Source of the DNA: CAIYUC01 sp963682005
GTDB lineage: Bacteria > Bacteroidota > Bacteroidia > Bacteroidales > FEN-979
Assembly: GCA_963682005.1 (NCBI GenBank)
Contig: OY820914.1
Span: 930,001-994,000 of the forward strand
Direction of reading: 5' to 3'
DNA length: 64,000 nt
Shown here: positions 53,369-62,900 of the stretch, in pieces
Position numbering within the stretch: position 1 is the stretch's first letter
Layout: each line of letters begins with the position of its first letter
Program-made: the position numbers and the translations under genes
Notes under the pieces: generated by a model
The model's database searches: none
What the model was told of the DNA's origin: nothing
What the model saw: the letters and a program-made list of their open reading frames with translations, nothing else

Positions 53369-54337
53369 TTATTTCAACTGCAACAATCCTTTTTCAAACC
53401 GCACTGCTAAATCCATGATATCATCCTTCCTTGCCAAAACACTGATCCATTCTTCCGGGATATTTTCCATTCCATAGATCAGACCTGCAGCACCTCCTGC
53501 AATTGCAGCGATGGTATCCGTGTCATTCCCGAGGTTAACGGCGCTGATGAGGGTATCCCTGAAACTTTCGTTCTTCATCACGCACCAGAGGGCTGCCTCC
53601 AGTGAATGGAGGACATAGGCTGAGGATTCGATGGTGGCTTCGTCAAACCCGGCGATGTTATGATCCAGGATCCTGGAATAATGCGCCAGTTCAGAGGGAT
53701 CTGTCACGGAAGATAAAAACTCTTTCGACTCGGTCTGCATGGCCTCATAACTCCTGATCTTGTCTTTCCCTTCAAGTAAGCCGGAAATAAACTGGCTATA
53801 AAGGAAACAGCCGATCACAGCGCGGATATGAGGATGTGTTAGTCCTGAAACATCCCGGATGATCCTGAACCGTTCATCGATGGGTTTTTTCTCCAGGAAA
53901 AGTGCAAGCGGAAGTATCCGCATCAAAGAACCATTCCCGTTTTCCCGTTCATTGACTCCCACATCCGACATCGGTTTGATCCGGATCCCGTTTTCGATCA
54001 GCCGGTCGATCCGGTCGATCGCTTTCTGGGTCTGGATGCCAATATCAAAAACCCGTCCGTGCGGTGTCCAGAACCGGTCGTTCCTCCACCTCGAAAAATT
54101 CATCCCGATATCATCCAGATGATAGCCATTGCAGAGGCTTTCCACGGTGCAGAAGACCATTGAAGAATCATCCGACCATGTTCCGGCGGGCTGGTTATAC
54201 CTCATGTGCCCGAGCATTCCTGATACCGGATAATGCTTCAGCTGTTCGCGTGTTTCAAATTCAACAGGAACGCCAAGTGCATCGCCAACAGCAAATCCTA
54301 TGAGTGCGTTTGTTATATTGGTAAGAAGATCGTTCAT
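53369..54337 (-). CDS. ADP-ribosylglycohydrolase family protein
   Basis: 322 residues of the DraG/ARH fold. Metal ligands are visible in AGTWSDDSSM (near 55) and LGNDTDTIAAIAGGAAGLIYG (near 270). Family members remove ADP-ribose from proteins, DNA or small molecules. It is the first gene of the efflux operon, 12 bp from the adaptor gene, an unusual partner for a pump. Cytoplasmic, no signal peptide. Confidence 0.9.
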   Translation of the reverse strand: MNDLLTNITNALIGFAVGDALGVPVEFETREQLKHYPVSGMLGHMRYNQPAGTWSDDSSMVFCTVESLCNGYHLDDIGMNFSRWRNDRFWTPHGRVFDIGIQTQKAIDRIDRLIENGIRIKPMSDVGVNERENGNGSLMRILPLALFLEKKPIDERFRIIRDVSGLTHPHIRAVIGCFLYSQFISGLLEGKDKIRSYEAMQTESKEFLSSVTDPSELAHYSRILDHNIAGFDEATIESSAYVLHSLEAALWCVMKNESFRDTLISAVNLGNDTDTIAAIAGGAAGLIYGMENIPEEWISVLARKDDIMDLAVRFEKGLLQLK

Positions 54338-54345
54338 CCGGGCAG

Positions 54346-54353
54346 CAAAGGTA
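54346..54353 (-). promoter_or_regulatory. -7 box for the ARH-efflux operon
   Basis: Minus-strand TACCTTTG, only 8 bp before the start codon, so the transcript would be nearly leaderless. Confidence 0.45.
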
Positions 54354-54433
54354 CTACTTATTCACAATACGGGAAACTTGTGTTATTGTTGAATAATTAT
54401 GAATTAGGAGTTTGAATTATGAATTATGTTTTG

Positions 54434-54508
54434 ATTTCGCTATTTCGCTACTTCGCTATTTCGCTATTTCGCTACTTCGCTACTTCGCTATTTCGCTATT
54501 TCGCTACT
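54434..54508. repeat. 8-bp tandem array TTCGCTA(T/C)
   Basis: About nine units, alternating TTCGCTAT and TTCGCTAC. The array overlaps the 3' end of the carboxylate symporter gene and provides its last codons (SSEIAK) and its stop (54488-54490). Three more units of this family are at 3324-3348. Confidence 0.92.
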
Positions 54509-55864
54509 TACTAATTCCTCCCCCTCCCATTTGGCTATTACCACCGTTGCCAGGCAGTTCCCGATCACGTTCACGGCCGTGCGGGCCATATCCATCAGTT
54601 CATCGATGCCGAGAATGATAAAGATGGGCCAGGTCGGCAAGCCAAAGCTGCTGGCCGTAGCAAGCAAAATGACGAGGGAGGCTCTCGGGACACCAGCTAC
54701 TCCCTTGCTGGTAAGCATCAGCGTCACCATCATCAAAAGCTGTGTTTCAAATGAAAGATGAATCCCTGCGATCTGCGCCACAAAAATGGATGCAAGCGCG
54801 AGGTAGAGGGTTGTACCGTCGAGGTTGAAGCTATACCCGGTCGGGATGACAAATGCGACGATCTTCCGCGGGACCCCGAATTTTTCCATATTCTCCATAG
54901 CAATGGGAAGGGCCGCCTCCGAACTTGTGGTTGCAAAAGCAAGTGTGGCGGGCTCTGCAACAGCCCGGTAAAACTTCTTTAACGGGATCCGAAGGATCAG
55001 CATGATGGGCAGCAGGACGAAAAGCAGAAATGCCGTCAATGCCACATAAAGCGTGGCAAGCAGTTTGAACAGGTTCACCAGGATCCCGATACCCATATGG
55101 CCGACACTATAGGCAATTGCGGCAAAAACAGCAAAAGGGGCAAAATACATGACCAGGTTGGTGAATTTGAACATGACTTCCGAAAGCGTTTCCGAAAACC
55201 GGACGACCGGGGAGCGGTATTTCTCTTTCACAAGCGCCACGGCAATGCCGAAAAGTATGCTGAAAACAACAATCTGGAGAACCTGCCCGTCGTAGATCGC
55301 TTTGGCAATATTTTCCGGGAAAACATGAAGGATCACCTCTTCGAAAGTCTGGTTCTGGATCTGCTGGATCTGTCCGGCATTAACCTGTTCCGGTATCGTT
55401 ACACCGACACCTGCCTGGCTGATATTGATCGCCGCCAGGCCGATAAAAAGTGCAATGGTTGAAACGATCTCAAAATACAGGATCGATTTCCAGCCCATCC
55501 TTCCCACCTGTTTCAGGTCGGAATGGCCGGCAATGCCAACGACCAGCGTCCCGAACAGCAGCGGGGCAATGATCGTTTTGATCAGCCGGATGAAGATCTT
55601 GCTGACCAGGTTCATATGGACCGCAATGGCAGGAAGGTCATGCCCGAATTCGGCGCCGGCGATCATGCTGAGCAGGATCCAGGTGGTCAGCGACTTCTTC
55701 CTGAAGGCATAACCGGTCAGCATGATGATGAACAACACCCTGGATCCTGCCAGTATCCATCGGTGGATCGATACGACAGCATAAATATCCAGGATTGCCA
55801 GAATGGCTGCTATTGTCAGCGAGAGAAGGGAAAAAATGACCCAGGGATTTCCTTTAATTTTCAT
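54488..55864 (-). CDS. Dicarboxylate/amino-acid:cation symporter (DAACS, GltP/DctA family)
   Basis: 458 residues. Family motifs: ATTSSEAALP (serine-rich loop, HP1), PTGYSFNLDGTTLYLAL (NMDGT-like, TM7), and GVAGVPRASLVIL (HP2). Extra N-terminal helices precede the usual start. It takes up C4-dicarboxylates or glutamate/aspartate with protons or sodium. The gene runs into the 8-bp repeat array, which sets its C-terminus. Confidence 0.92.
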   Translation of the reverse strand: MKIKGNPWVIFSLLSLTIAAILAILDIYAVVSIHRWILAGSRVLFIIMLTGYAFRKKSLTTWILLSMIAGAEFGHDLPAIAVHMNLVSKIFIRLIKTIIAPLLFGTLVVGIAGHSDLKQVGRMGWKSILYFEIVSTIALFIGLAAINISQAGVGVTIPEQVNAGQIQQIQNQTFEEVILHVFPENIAKAIYDGQVLQIVVFSILFGIAVALVKEKYRSPVVRFSETLSEVMFKFTNLVMYFAPFAVFAAIAYSVGHMGIGILVNLFKLLATLYVALTAFLLFVLLPIMLILRIPLKKFYRAVAEPATLAFATTSSEAALPIAMENMEKFGVPRKIVAFVIPTGYSFNLDGTTLYLALASIFVAQIAGIHLSFETQLLMMVTLMLTSKGVAGVPRASLVILLATASSFGLPTWPIFIILGIDELMDMARTAVNVIGNCLATVVIAKWEGEELVSSEIAK

Positions 55865-55890
55865 TCAGCAGGTTTACCGGAGATGTTCAG

Positions 55891-55898
55891 CAAATGTA
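55891..55898 (-). promoter_or_regulatory. -7 box for the symporter gene
   Basis: Minus-strand TACATTTG, 26 bp before the start codon. It is back to back with the sensor-kinase box at 55918-55925. Confidence 0.5.
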
Positions 55899-55917
55899 AA
55901 GAAATAATTATTTCTTC

Positions 55918-55925
55918 TATATTTG
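55918..55925 (+). promoter_or_regulatory. -7 box for the sensor kinase gene
   Basis: TATATTTG (TAnnTTTG). Transcription would begin just before or in the GAAGAGTGAAGAGT repeat array. Confidence 0.5.
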
Positions 55926-55980
55926 AAGAGTGAAGAGTGAAGAGTGAAGAGTGAAAAGTGAAAAGTGAAAAGTGAAAAGT
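55926..55980. repeat. 7-8 bp tandem repeat in the sensor-kinase leader
   Basis: Four GAAGAGT-type 8-bp units (AGAGTGA) followed by four AAAAGTGA units, ending 5 bp before the chosen start codon. A similar unit lies after the GyrI-like gene (36447-36475). Confidence 0.85.
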
Positions 55981-55985
55981 TAAAA

Positions 55986-58900
55986 ATGAGGATTATAAGC
56001 CGGTTTATTGTTTTTCTGGTTGTGGGAGTGATTGTCCAGGGGTTATTTGGTCAATCCGTTCCCCCGATGTACTTCAACCACCTGACACGTGAAAACGGGC
56101 TGCCATCCAATACCATTATGAAGGTCATCCAGGATTTCCAGGGGTATGTCTGGATCGCAACAACCAATGGGCTGGTAAGGTATGACGGGCACGACATGAA
56201 AATTTTCCGGTCTGTTCCGGGGGATAAAAATTCGCTGGTTGATAATAATATATTCACCTTGTTGTTATCCAGCGATTCCATGATCTGGATCGGGACAGGG
56301 AACGGGCTGAGCATTTACGATCCTTCGACCCGAACACTGAGGAATTTCCCTTACAATGATAAGAATCATCACCATTTTCCTTCAGCCCGGATTAACTACA
56401 TTTTTGAAGAAAAAAAGGGATCTGTGTGGCTTGCAACGGAGACCGGGATCGTTCATGCCACGGGAGCCGGCAATCATTTTACTCATTTTGTCATTTCCGC
56501 ATGCAATGATCCGAAAAAGCCTGAATTCTATTTTAATGCGGTTATGTCCATTCTCCCGGATCCGGATAATCCGCAGGCTTTTCTCCTTGGCGCCGGACGG
56601 GAGCTGATCCTTTTTGACACTGTAAAAAAGGCAGTCCTGGCGCGGTATCCCGGCCCCCCCGGCATCGACATGTACATCCGGTGTATGATTACAGATACAA
56701 ACCGGCGGTTATGGGCCGCAGGATGGGGTGTGAGCGTTGGGTGCCTTGATCTGGATACCAGGAACTGGAAGTTGTTTTCACCAGGCAGACAGGTTGTAAC
56801 GACACTCTCCCTCGTGCCAAAAAGCGGTGATGAATTTTGGGTTGCCACAGATGAACTGGGTCTGGCCGTTTTCAACAAGAAGACCCATGCATGGTTTTTC
56901 TATAAAAATGATCCGGGCAATCCGAGATCAATCTCCTCGCTCAATGTTCAGGGTTGTGATTACTTTAATGACCACAGGGATTTCTGGACCTGGGGATATG
57001 CAGGGATCGATATTGAAAATAAGGATTATTTCTCCTTTCAGCAGGTCAAAGTGCCCTATAAATTCTCATGGATCTGTGACCTTTACAAAGACCCGGTTTC
57101 AGACCGGTTATATGCCGGTACCTTTGATTGCAATGGAATGCCTGTACTTGACACCAGGAATAATAAATGGTGCCTGATCCCCTTCGACCAGCCATACCCC
57201 GAAAACGGATTATGCATCACCCAGTTTTATCATGATTCCCAAAACAGGTTGTGGATAAGCACAAAGTCGAACCTCTGCTATTTCGATCCGGACAGGAACC
57301 TTTTGCGAACCTTCACGACCCCGGATGGGAAACCTCTGCAATTGACCGGCGAGCCTGTGGTTTATGGGATAACCGAAGACACTCAAGGAAACCTGTGGGT
57401 GGGAACACGGCTTGACGGGGTGATCCGGATTGACCGTTCGCGAACAAAAACCGATTATTTCAGGCATATCCCGGGAAATCCCGGCTCACTTCTTGAGGGG
57501 ACCCGGTTCTATACGAGCGGGACCGACAAATATGAACGGATATGGTTTGGATCCAGGGAAGGTTTAAGCATTTTCGATCCTCTTAAAAGAAGCTTTTTCA
57601 ATTCCTTTACGGATACATTGAAGAAATACGGGATCCATAAAACATGGATCAACGGAATTGAAAGAGATACCCTTGGACGAATGTGGCTGGCTATAGACGG
57701 AGCCGGGTTGGTGAGGGTGGAAACCCGGAGTGACGGATCATTCGGCATCAAATTGTTTCATTCGGGAAACGGCCTTACAGATCCGGGGATCGGATGGATT
57801 GAGCCGGATCCCGACAGGTGCTTCTGGATCTGGAACAATGGTTTGCTTTATTTCAATCCTTATCTTGAACAGTTCAATTTCATTGACATATACAATGGCC
57901 TTCATGAGAATCCGAATGGTGCGCAGAAATTTTTCATCGATGATTCCGGGAATATTTTCTTTGGCGATTCTGCAGGTTTTGAGACCAGGAATATACGGGA
58001 CATCAGGAAAACGGGGGCGATCCCGATGAACCTTGTGTTCGAAGCCATTGAGATCAACGGCAAATCAAACTCCAAAGGCCCATCCCCGGGAAGATCTATG
58101 ACACTTGACCTTACGGCAGACCAGAATAACCTGACGTTTCATTATACAGCCATCTGCTTCCATCCTGCAGGCCAGATCCATTACCGTTACAAACTCGGCG
58201 GATACGACCATGAATGGGTCGTGGCGGAATCATCGCGGGAAGCCCGTTATACCAATCTTCCCCCCGGCAAATACACGTTCGTGGTCTCTGCTTCACTGGG
58301 TCAGGGCTGGCATGAAAGCAGGGAAACGATCACGGTGGTGATCCATCCATTTTTCTGGCGGACCTGGTGGTTCATCCTCCTCTGCCTGGCAGTCATCACC
58401 ATGATTATTTACGGGATCTACCGTTACCGGATAAATCAACTGCTCAAGGTGGAGCGACTGCGTAACCGTATCGCCACCGACCTCCACGATGATGTGAGTT
58501 CGACCCTGAGCAGCATTTCCATCATGAGTGCTATTATCAGCGATGAAAATGAACCGCAGAAATCTGCAGGAATGATCAGGGAAATAGGCACCAGCGCGCA
58601 TGATATGCTGGAACGGATCGACGACATCATCTGGTCGGTCAATCCTTCGAATGACAAGTTCCAGGACCTGGGGCTGAGGATCCGTGAATTCGCAATCCCC
58701 CTTTTTGAATCGAAGAACATCCTGTTCTCTTTTGAGATACCTGAAAGACTAGCCACGATCAAGCTCCAGATGGAAACAAGGCGAAACCTTTACCTCATCG
58801 CCAAAGAGGCCGTCAATAATCTTGTCAAGTATTCATGCTGCTCAAATGCCAGGATCCTTTTCAGGGAGGAAGACAACCTGCTTTTAATGGAGATCCATGA

Positions 58901-59051
58901 TGACGGAAAGGGGTTCGATACATCCGCGAATACGAACAGGAACGGATTGAAGAACATGCAGAAAAGATCATCCCAGGTCGGGGGTGAAATCGAGATCCGT
59001 TCCATTCCCGGGAAAGGAACAACGATTTTACTGAAAGTCAAAATCATATAG
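55986..59051 (+). CDS. Two-component-propeller sensor histidine kinase (LytS/NarX-type HisKA_3)
   Basis: 1021 residues from the ATG at 55986; the longer frame would translate the repeat array (KSEKLK). After a signal or anchor segment come regulator-propeller repeats (ENGLPSNTIMKVIQDFQGYV, SVWLATETGIV, NLWVGTRLDGV), a Y_Y_Y domain (about 690-790) and one transmembrane helix (WFILLCLAVITMIIYGIY). The HisKA_3 phosphoacceptor site is IATDLHDDVSSTLSS. The HATPase has an N-box EAVNNLVKYS and a G-box DDGKGF. It senses an extracellular ligand and phosphorylates the response regulator encoded 55 bp downstream. Confidence 0.93.
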   Translation: MRIISRFIVFLVVGVIVQGLFGQSVPPMYFNHLTRENGLPSNTIMKVIQDFQGYVWIATTNGLVRYDGHDMKIFRSVPGDKNSLVDNNIFTLLLSSDSMIWIGTGNGLSIYDPSTRTLRNFPYNDKNHHHFPSARINYIFEEKKGSVWLATETGIVHATGAGNHFTHFVISACNDPKKPEFYFNAVMSILPDPDNPQAFLLGAGRELILFDTVKKAVLARYPGPPGIDMYIRCMITDTNRRLWAAGWGVSVGCLDLDTRNWKLFSPGRQVVTTLSLVPKSGDEFWVATDELGLAVFNKKTHAWFFYKNDPGNPRSISSLNVQGCDYFNDHRDFWTWGYAGIDIENKDYFSFQQVKVPYKFSWICDLYKDPVSDRLYAGTFDCNGMPVLDTRNNKWCLIPFDQPYPENGLCITQFYHDSQNRLWISTKSNLCYFDPDRNLLRTFTTPDGKPLQLTGEPVVYGITEDTQGNLWVGTRLDGVIRIDRSRTKTDYFRHIPGNPGSLLEGTRFYTSGTDKYERIWFGSREGLSIFDPLKRSFFNSFTDTLKKYGIHKTWINGIERDTLGRMWLAIDGAGLVRVETRSDGSFGIKLFHSGNGLTDPGIGWIEPDPDRCFWIWNNGLLYFNPYLEQFNFIDIYNGLHENPNGAQKFFIDDSGNIFFGDSAGFETRNIRDIRKTGAIPMNLVFEAIEINGKSNSKGPSPGRSMTLDLTADQNNLTFHYTAICFHPAGQIHYRYKLGGYDHEWVVAESSREARYTNLPPGKYTFVVSASLGQGWHESRETITVVIHPFFWRTWWFILLCLAVITMIIYGIYRYRINQLLKVERLRNRIATDLHDDVSSTLSSISIMSAIISDENEPQKSAGMIREIGTSAHDMLERIDDIIWSVNPSNDKFQDLGLRIREFAIPLFESKNILFSFEIPERLATIKLQMETRRNLYLIAKEAVNNLVKYSCCSNARILFREEDNLLLMEIHDDGKGFDTSANTNRNGLKNMQKRSSQVGGEIEIRSIPGKGTTILLKVKII

Positions 59052-59106
59052 ATATATGATTGCCGATCGAATGCATTTGGTGTAATATTGTACCCTGATT
59101 AACGAT

Positions 59107-59748
59107 ATGACCGTGCCAATAAATGTCGCCATATACGAAGACAATGATCCCCTGCGAAAAAGCCTTTCGCATCTTGTGATGGGAACCAGTTCGATGGAAC
59201 TGGCGGGAGCCTTCCCCGACTGTTCAACGGTACTCAACAACTGCAGGGAGGCAAAACCGGATGTGATCGTTATGGATATCGACATGCCCGGCATCAACGG
59301 GATCGAGGCCACAGCCATGATCAAAAAGGAATTCCCGGAAATCCACATCCTCATCTTCACTGTATTCAACGACAAGAAAAAGGTCTTTGATGCCCTCTGC
59401 TCCGGGGCCACGGGTTACCTGCTCAAGAAATCAAGCGCTGTGCAAATCATCGAGGCCATCACGGATCTTTACAACGGCGGATCGCCGATGACCGGCGAGA
59501 TCGCGCGGATGGTGATGGAATTCTTTTCAAAACATGTTTCCCAGAATACCAATGAATACTCCCTTTCACCGAGGGAGTTCGACATCCTGCGGTGCATCGT
59601 GAACGGCGACAGCTACAAGATGATCGCCGATTCCTGCTTCATTTCCATCGGAACCGTACGGACCCACATCAACAGCATTTACCGGAAACTCCAGGTGAAT
59701 TCCAAGTCCGAAGCCGTGATCAAAGCCTTAAAAGAAAGATTGGTCTGA
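59107..59748 (+). CDS. NarL/FixJ-type response regulator
   Basis: 213 residues. Receiver domain with acidic pair E11/D12, phospho-acceptor Asp57 (VIVMDIDMPG) and the switch Lys in GYLLKK, then a LuxR HTH (LSPREFDILRCIVNGDSYKM, SIGTVRTHINSIYRKL). It pairs with the upstream sensor kinase. The next gene in the same direction is the second giant S74 protein, a reasonable target. Confidence 0.95.
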   Translation: MTVPINVAIYEDNDPLRKSLSHLVMGTSSMELAGAFPDCSTVLNNCREAKPDVIVMDIDMPGINGIEATAMIKKEFPEIHILIFTVFNDKKKVFDALCSGATGYLLKKSSAVQIIEAITDLYNGGSPMTGEIARMVMEFFSKHVSQNTNEYSLSPREFDILRCIVNGDSYKMIADSCFISIGTVRTHINSIYRKLQVNSKSEAVIKALKERLV

Positions 59749-59867
59749 GCGGGCCGCGGGCCATGGGCTACGGGCTGCGACAATCAATTTTCATTTTCTT
59801 TTATCCCCCATAATTCTTCATTCTTCACTGTTCACTGTTCACTTTCCCAAATCATATCCTTATCCGA
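59749..59867. repeat. GGGCCGCGGGCCATGGGC and TTCACTGTTCACTG micro-repeats
   Basis: Short tandem units between the response regulator and the promoter of the S74 protein. Confidence 0.55.
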
Positions 59868-59898
59868 TTGCGCAGCCTCGAATACCAAAATACTTTTG
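59868..59898 (+). promoter_or_regulatory. Promoter of the second giant S74 protein
   Basis: TTG at 59868-59870, a 20-bp spacer, TACTTTTG at 59891-59898 (exact TAnnTTTG), 43 bp before the ATG. Confidence 0.65.
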
Positions 59899-59940
59899 TG
59901 GTGTATGTTCAGCAAAAACCTTACACAAAAAACATAACCC

Positions 59941-62900
59941 ATGAAAAACACAAAACTTTTTACCGTTGTTCTTTTTACGGTATTCTTTTCAATGAATTGC
60001 ATTACCGGTTTTACGGAGGTGCCTCACCGGATCAATTACCAGGCGATTGCACGTGATGCTTCCGGTAATCCGCTTGCCAACCAGTTGGTAGCTTTCAAGG
60101 TCAGCATCATCCAGGGACTGGCAGCACCTTTTGTGGTTTACCAGGAAACCCATTCGCTGATCACGAACCAGTTCGGACTTGCCACCATTCAGATCGGAGG
60201 TGGAACTGCTGTGATCGGTTCGTTCTATGACATCGACTGGGCTTCCGGCAGTGCTTTCATTCAAACGGAAATGGATCCTGCCGGAGGGAGCGCTTACCAA
60301 TCGATGGGTACTTCACAACTGCTTTCCGTTCCCTTTGCGCTCTACAGTGAACACAGCGGCGATATTTTTCTACCCGGAACCGGCATCGACATCACCGGGA
60401 ATACAATCACAAACACCCTTCCCAATGCGACCCATACCGGAGATGCCACGGGGAATGCAGCTCTCACGGTGGTAAAGATCCAGGGAAATCCGGTTTCATC
60501 TGCAGCACCATCTGCAAACCAGGTTTTGCAGTGGAACGGAACCCAGTGGACTCCTTCAACATTGTCAACCCCTGCTTCCGGCTGGTTGCTGACCGGGAAC
60601 AGCGGTACATCCGAGGCAACAAATTTCATCGGCACCATCGATAACAAACCGCTGTCTTTCAGAGTCAACAACCAGATTGCAGGGAAAATTTCCACTGTTT
60701 CATGGTGTACCTCACTTGGCTATAATTCTCTTTCTTCCAACACAGGCATTAATAATACTGCATTCGGATTCAACACACTTGGGGCCAATACCTCTGGTTA
60801 TTACAATACCGGAGTCGGATCCTCTTCGCTGGCGGGAAATTCGACAGGAAAAGAAAACACCGCAACAGGAGCAGGTAGCCTGTCTCAAAACTCAACAGGA
60901 AACGACAATAGCGCTTATGGGATGCAGTCACTTCGGGATAATACTACCGGCAGTTATAATACCGCCGCAGGTTCCAATGCATTGAATCAAAACACGACAG
61001 GAAATTCAAATACCGCAATTGGGTTAAGATCATTGTATATGAATACCATCAAATCTAACCTTGTCGCGATCGGAGACTCTGCCCTCTACAATAACGGAGT
61101 AGATGCCACCTCCCCCCTGGATGCCACGGAAAATACGGCCGTCGGTTCCAAAGCATTGTATTCAAACACCACGGGAAACGACAATACTGCTGTGGGCTTC
61201 AAGGCGCTGATATATAATACGACAGGGTACGACAATAATGCATTCGGGTCGGAAGCGTTGCTTTTCAATACTACCGGGACCAACAATATTGCTCTTGGCT
61301 CCAGGGCATTATTCGCAAACACTACGGGTATTGATAATACCGCAGTGGGAAATCAAACACTTCAAAACAATACAACCGGAACGGGAAATACCGCAACGGG
61401 GACACACACGCTGGTCAACAATACCTCCGGAACCGGGAATTCGGCACATGGTTATATGACGCTTTACTTCAACACTACCGGAAACTACAATACAGCAAAC
61501 GGCATAAACGCACTCTACCTGAACAATACCGGAAGCGCCAATACAGCCAATGGGGTCCAGGCGCTCTATTCCAATACTGAGGGAAATGAGAATATCGCCG
61601 TAGGGAACGGAGCGTTGTACTCCAGCAAAGCAAACAGCCGTTCTCTTGCCATTGGCAACAGGGCGATGTATTTTGCTGACGACCGTACCTCCGGAAGATT
61701 GACCTACAATACAGCCATAGGATATTATGCTCTTCAGGGCGGTACGACTGCCGCAAATAACACTGGCCAGTATAATACGGCAACCGGCGACCAGTCATTG
61801 ATGTCAAACACGTCCGGGAATAAAAACACTGCCTGCGGTTATTCATCGCTTTCATCCAATACTTCCGGGGCAAACAATGTGGCTATAGGAAGCAATACAT
61901 TGACCGCGAATACCTACGGTTATGAGAATACGGCTGTCGGTACCTGGACGCTGGAGCTGTCGACAAGCGGAAATTACAACTCTGCCTTTGGATCCCGGGC
62001 GCTGAATGCAAACACAACCGGGAACAACAACACGGCAACCGGAACTTCATCCCTTTATCTCAACACCACCGGTTCTAACAATACAGCGAACGGATTTACC
62101 GCACTTCTGACCAATAATACCGGGTCAGACAACACGGCCTCGGGGTCCTGGTCGTTATACTCAAATACGTCAGGTACTGCAAATACGTCAGTCGGGATGA
62201 ATGCCATGTATTCCAATAATATCGGTATCAACAATACCGCCGGCGGAAGTAATGCGCTTTATAAAAACACCTCGGGAAACTCCAACACTGCATTTGGGGA
62301 ACATTGCATGTACATGAACACCACCGGGTACAACAATACGGCCATCGGTTCAAATACCCTTTACGGGAATACGACCGGAGTGGGGAATACCGCTACCGGG
62401 ATGTTCTCGATGTCAGGGACCAACATGGGGACGGAAAACTCAGCATATGGCCTGAACGCGCTGCATGACAACACTTCAGGGAACAAGAATGTAGCCTGCG
62501 GCACATCTGCACTTTATCAGAATACCACCGGATCGCACAATACGGCCGTCGGGGAGTGGGCGTTATATCATAATTCCACAGCCGATTACAACACAGCCAG
62601 CGGGTCATATGCCCTGCTTTACAACTCCACCGGGACCCACAACACGGCAAACGGAGCAAATGCAATGGCAAACAATACCCTGGGGAATTTTAACACCGCT
62701 ACAGGGTCATCTTCACTCGGGACAAATTCAATTGGATCCTACAATACGGCTTATGGTTACCAGGCACTCTACACAAGCACCGCATCCTACAATTCAGCGG
62801 TCGGAGCCCTGTCACTCAACTTAAATACGACCGGAAGCAGTAATACGGCCCATGGATATCAATCGCTGAACGCAAATACAACCGGATCTCTGAATACAGC

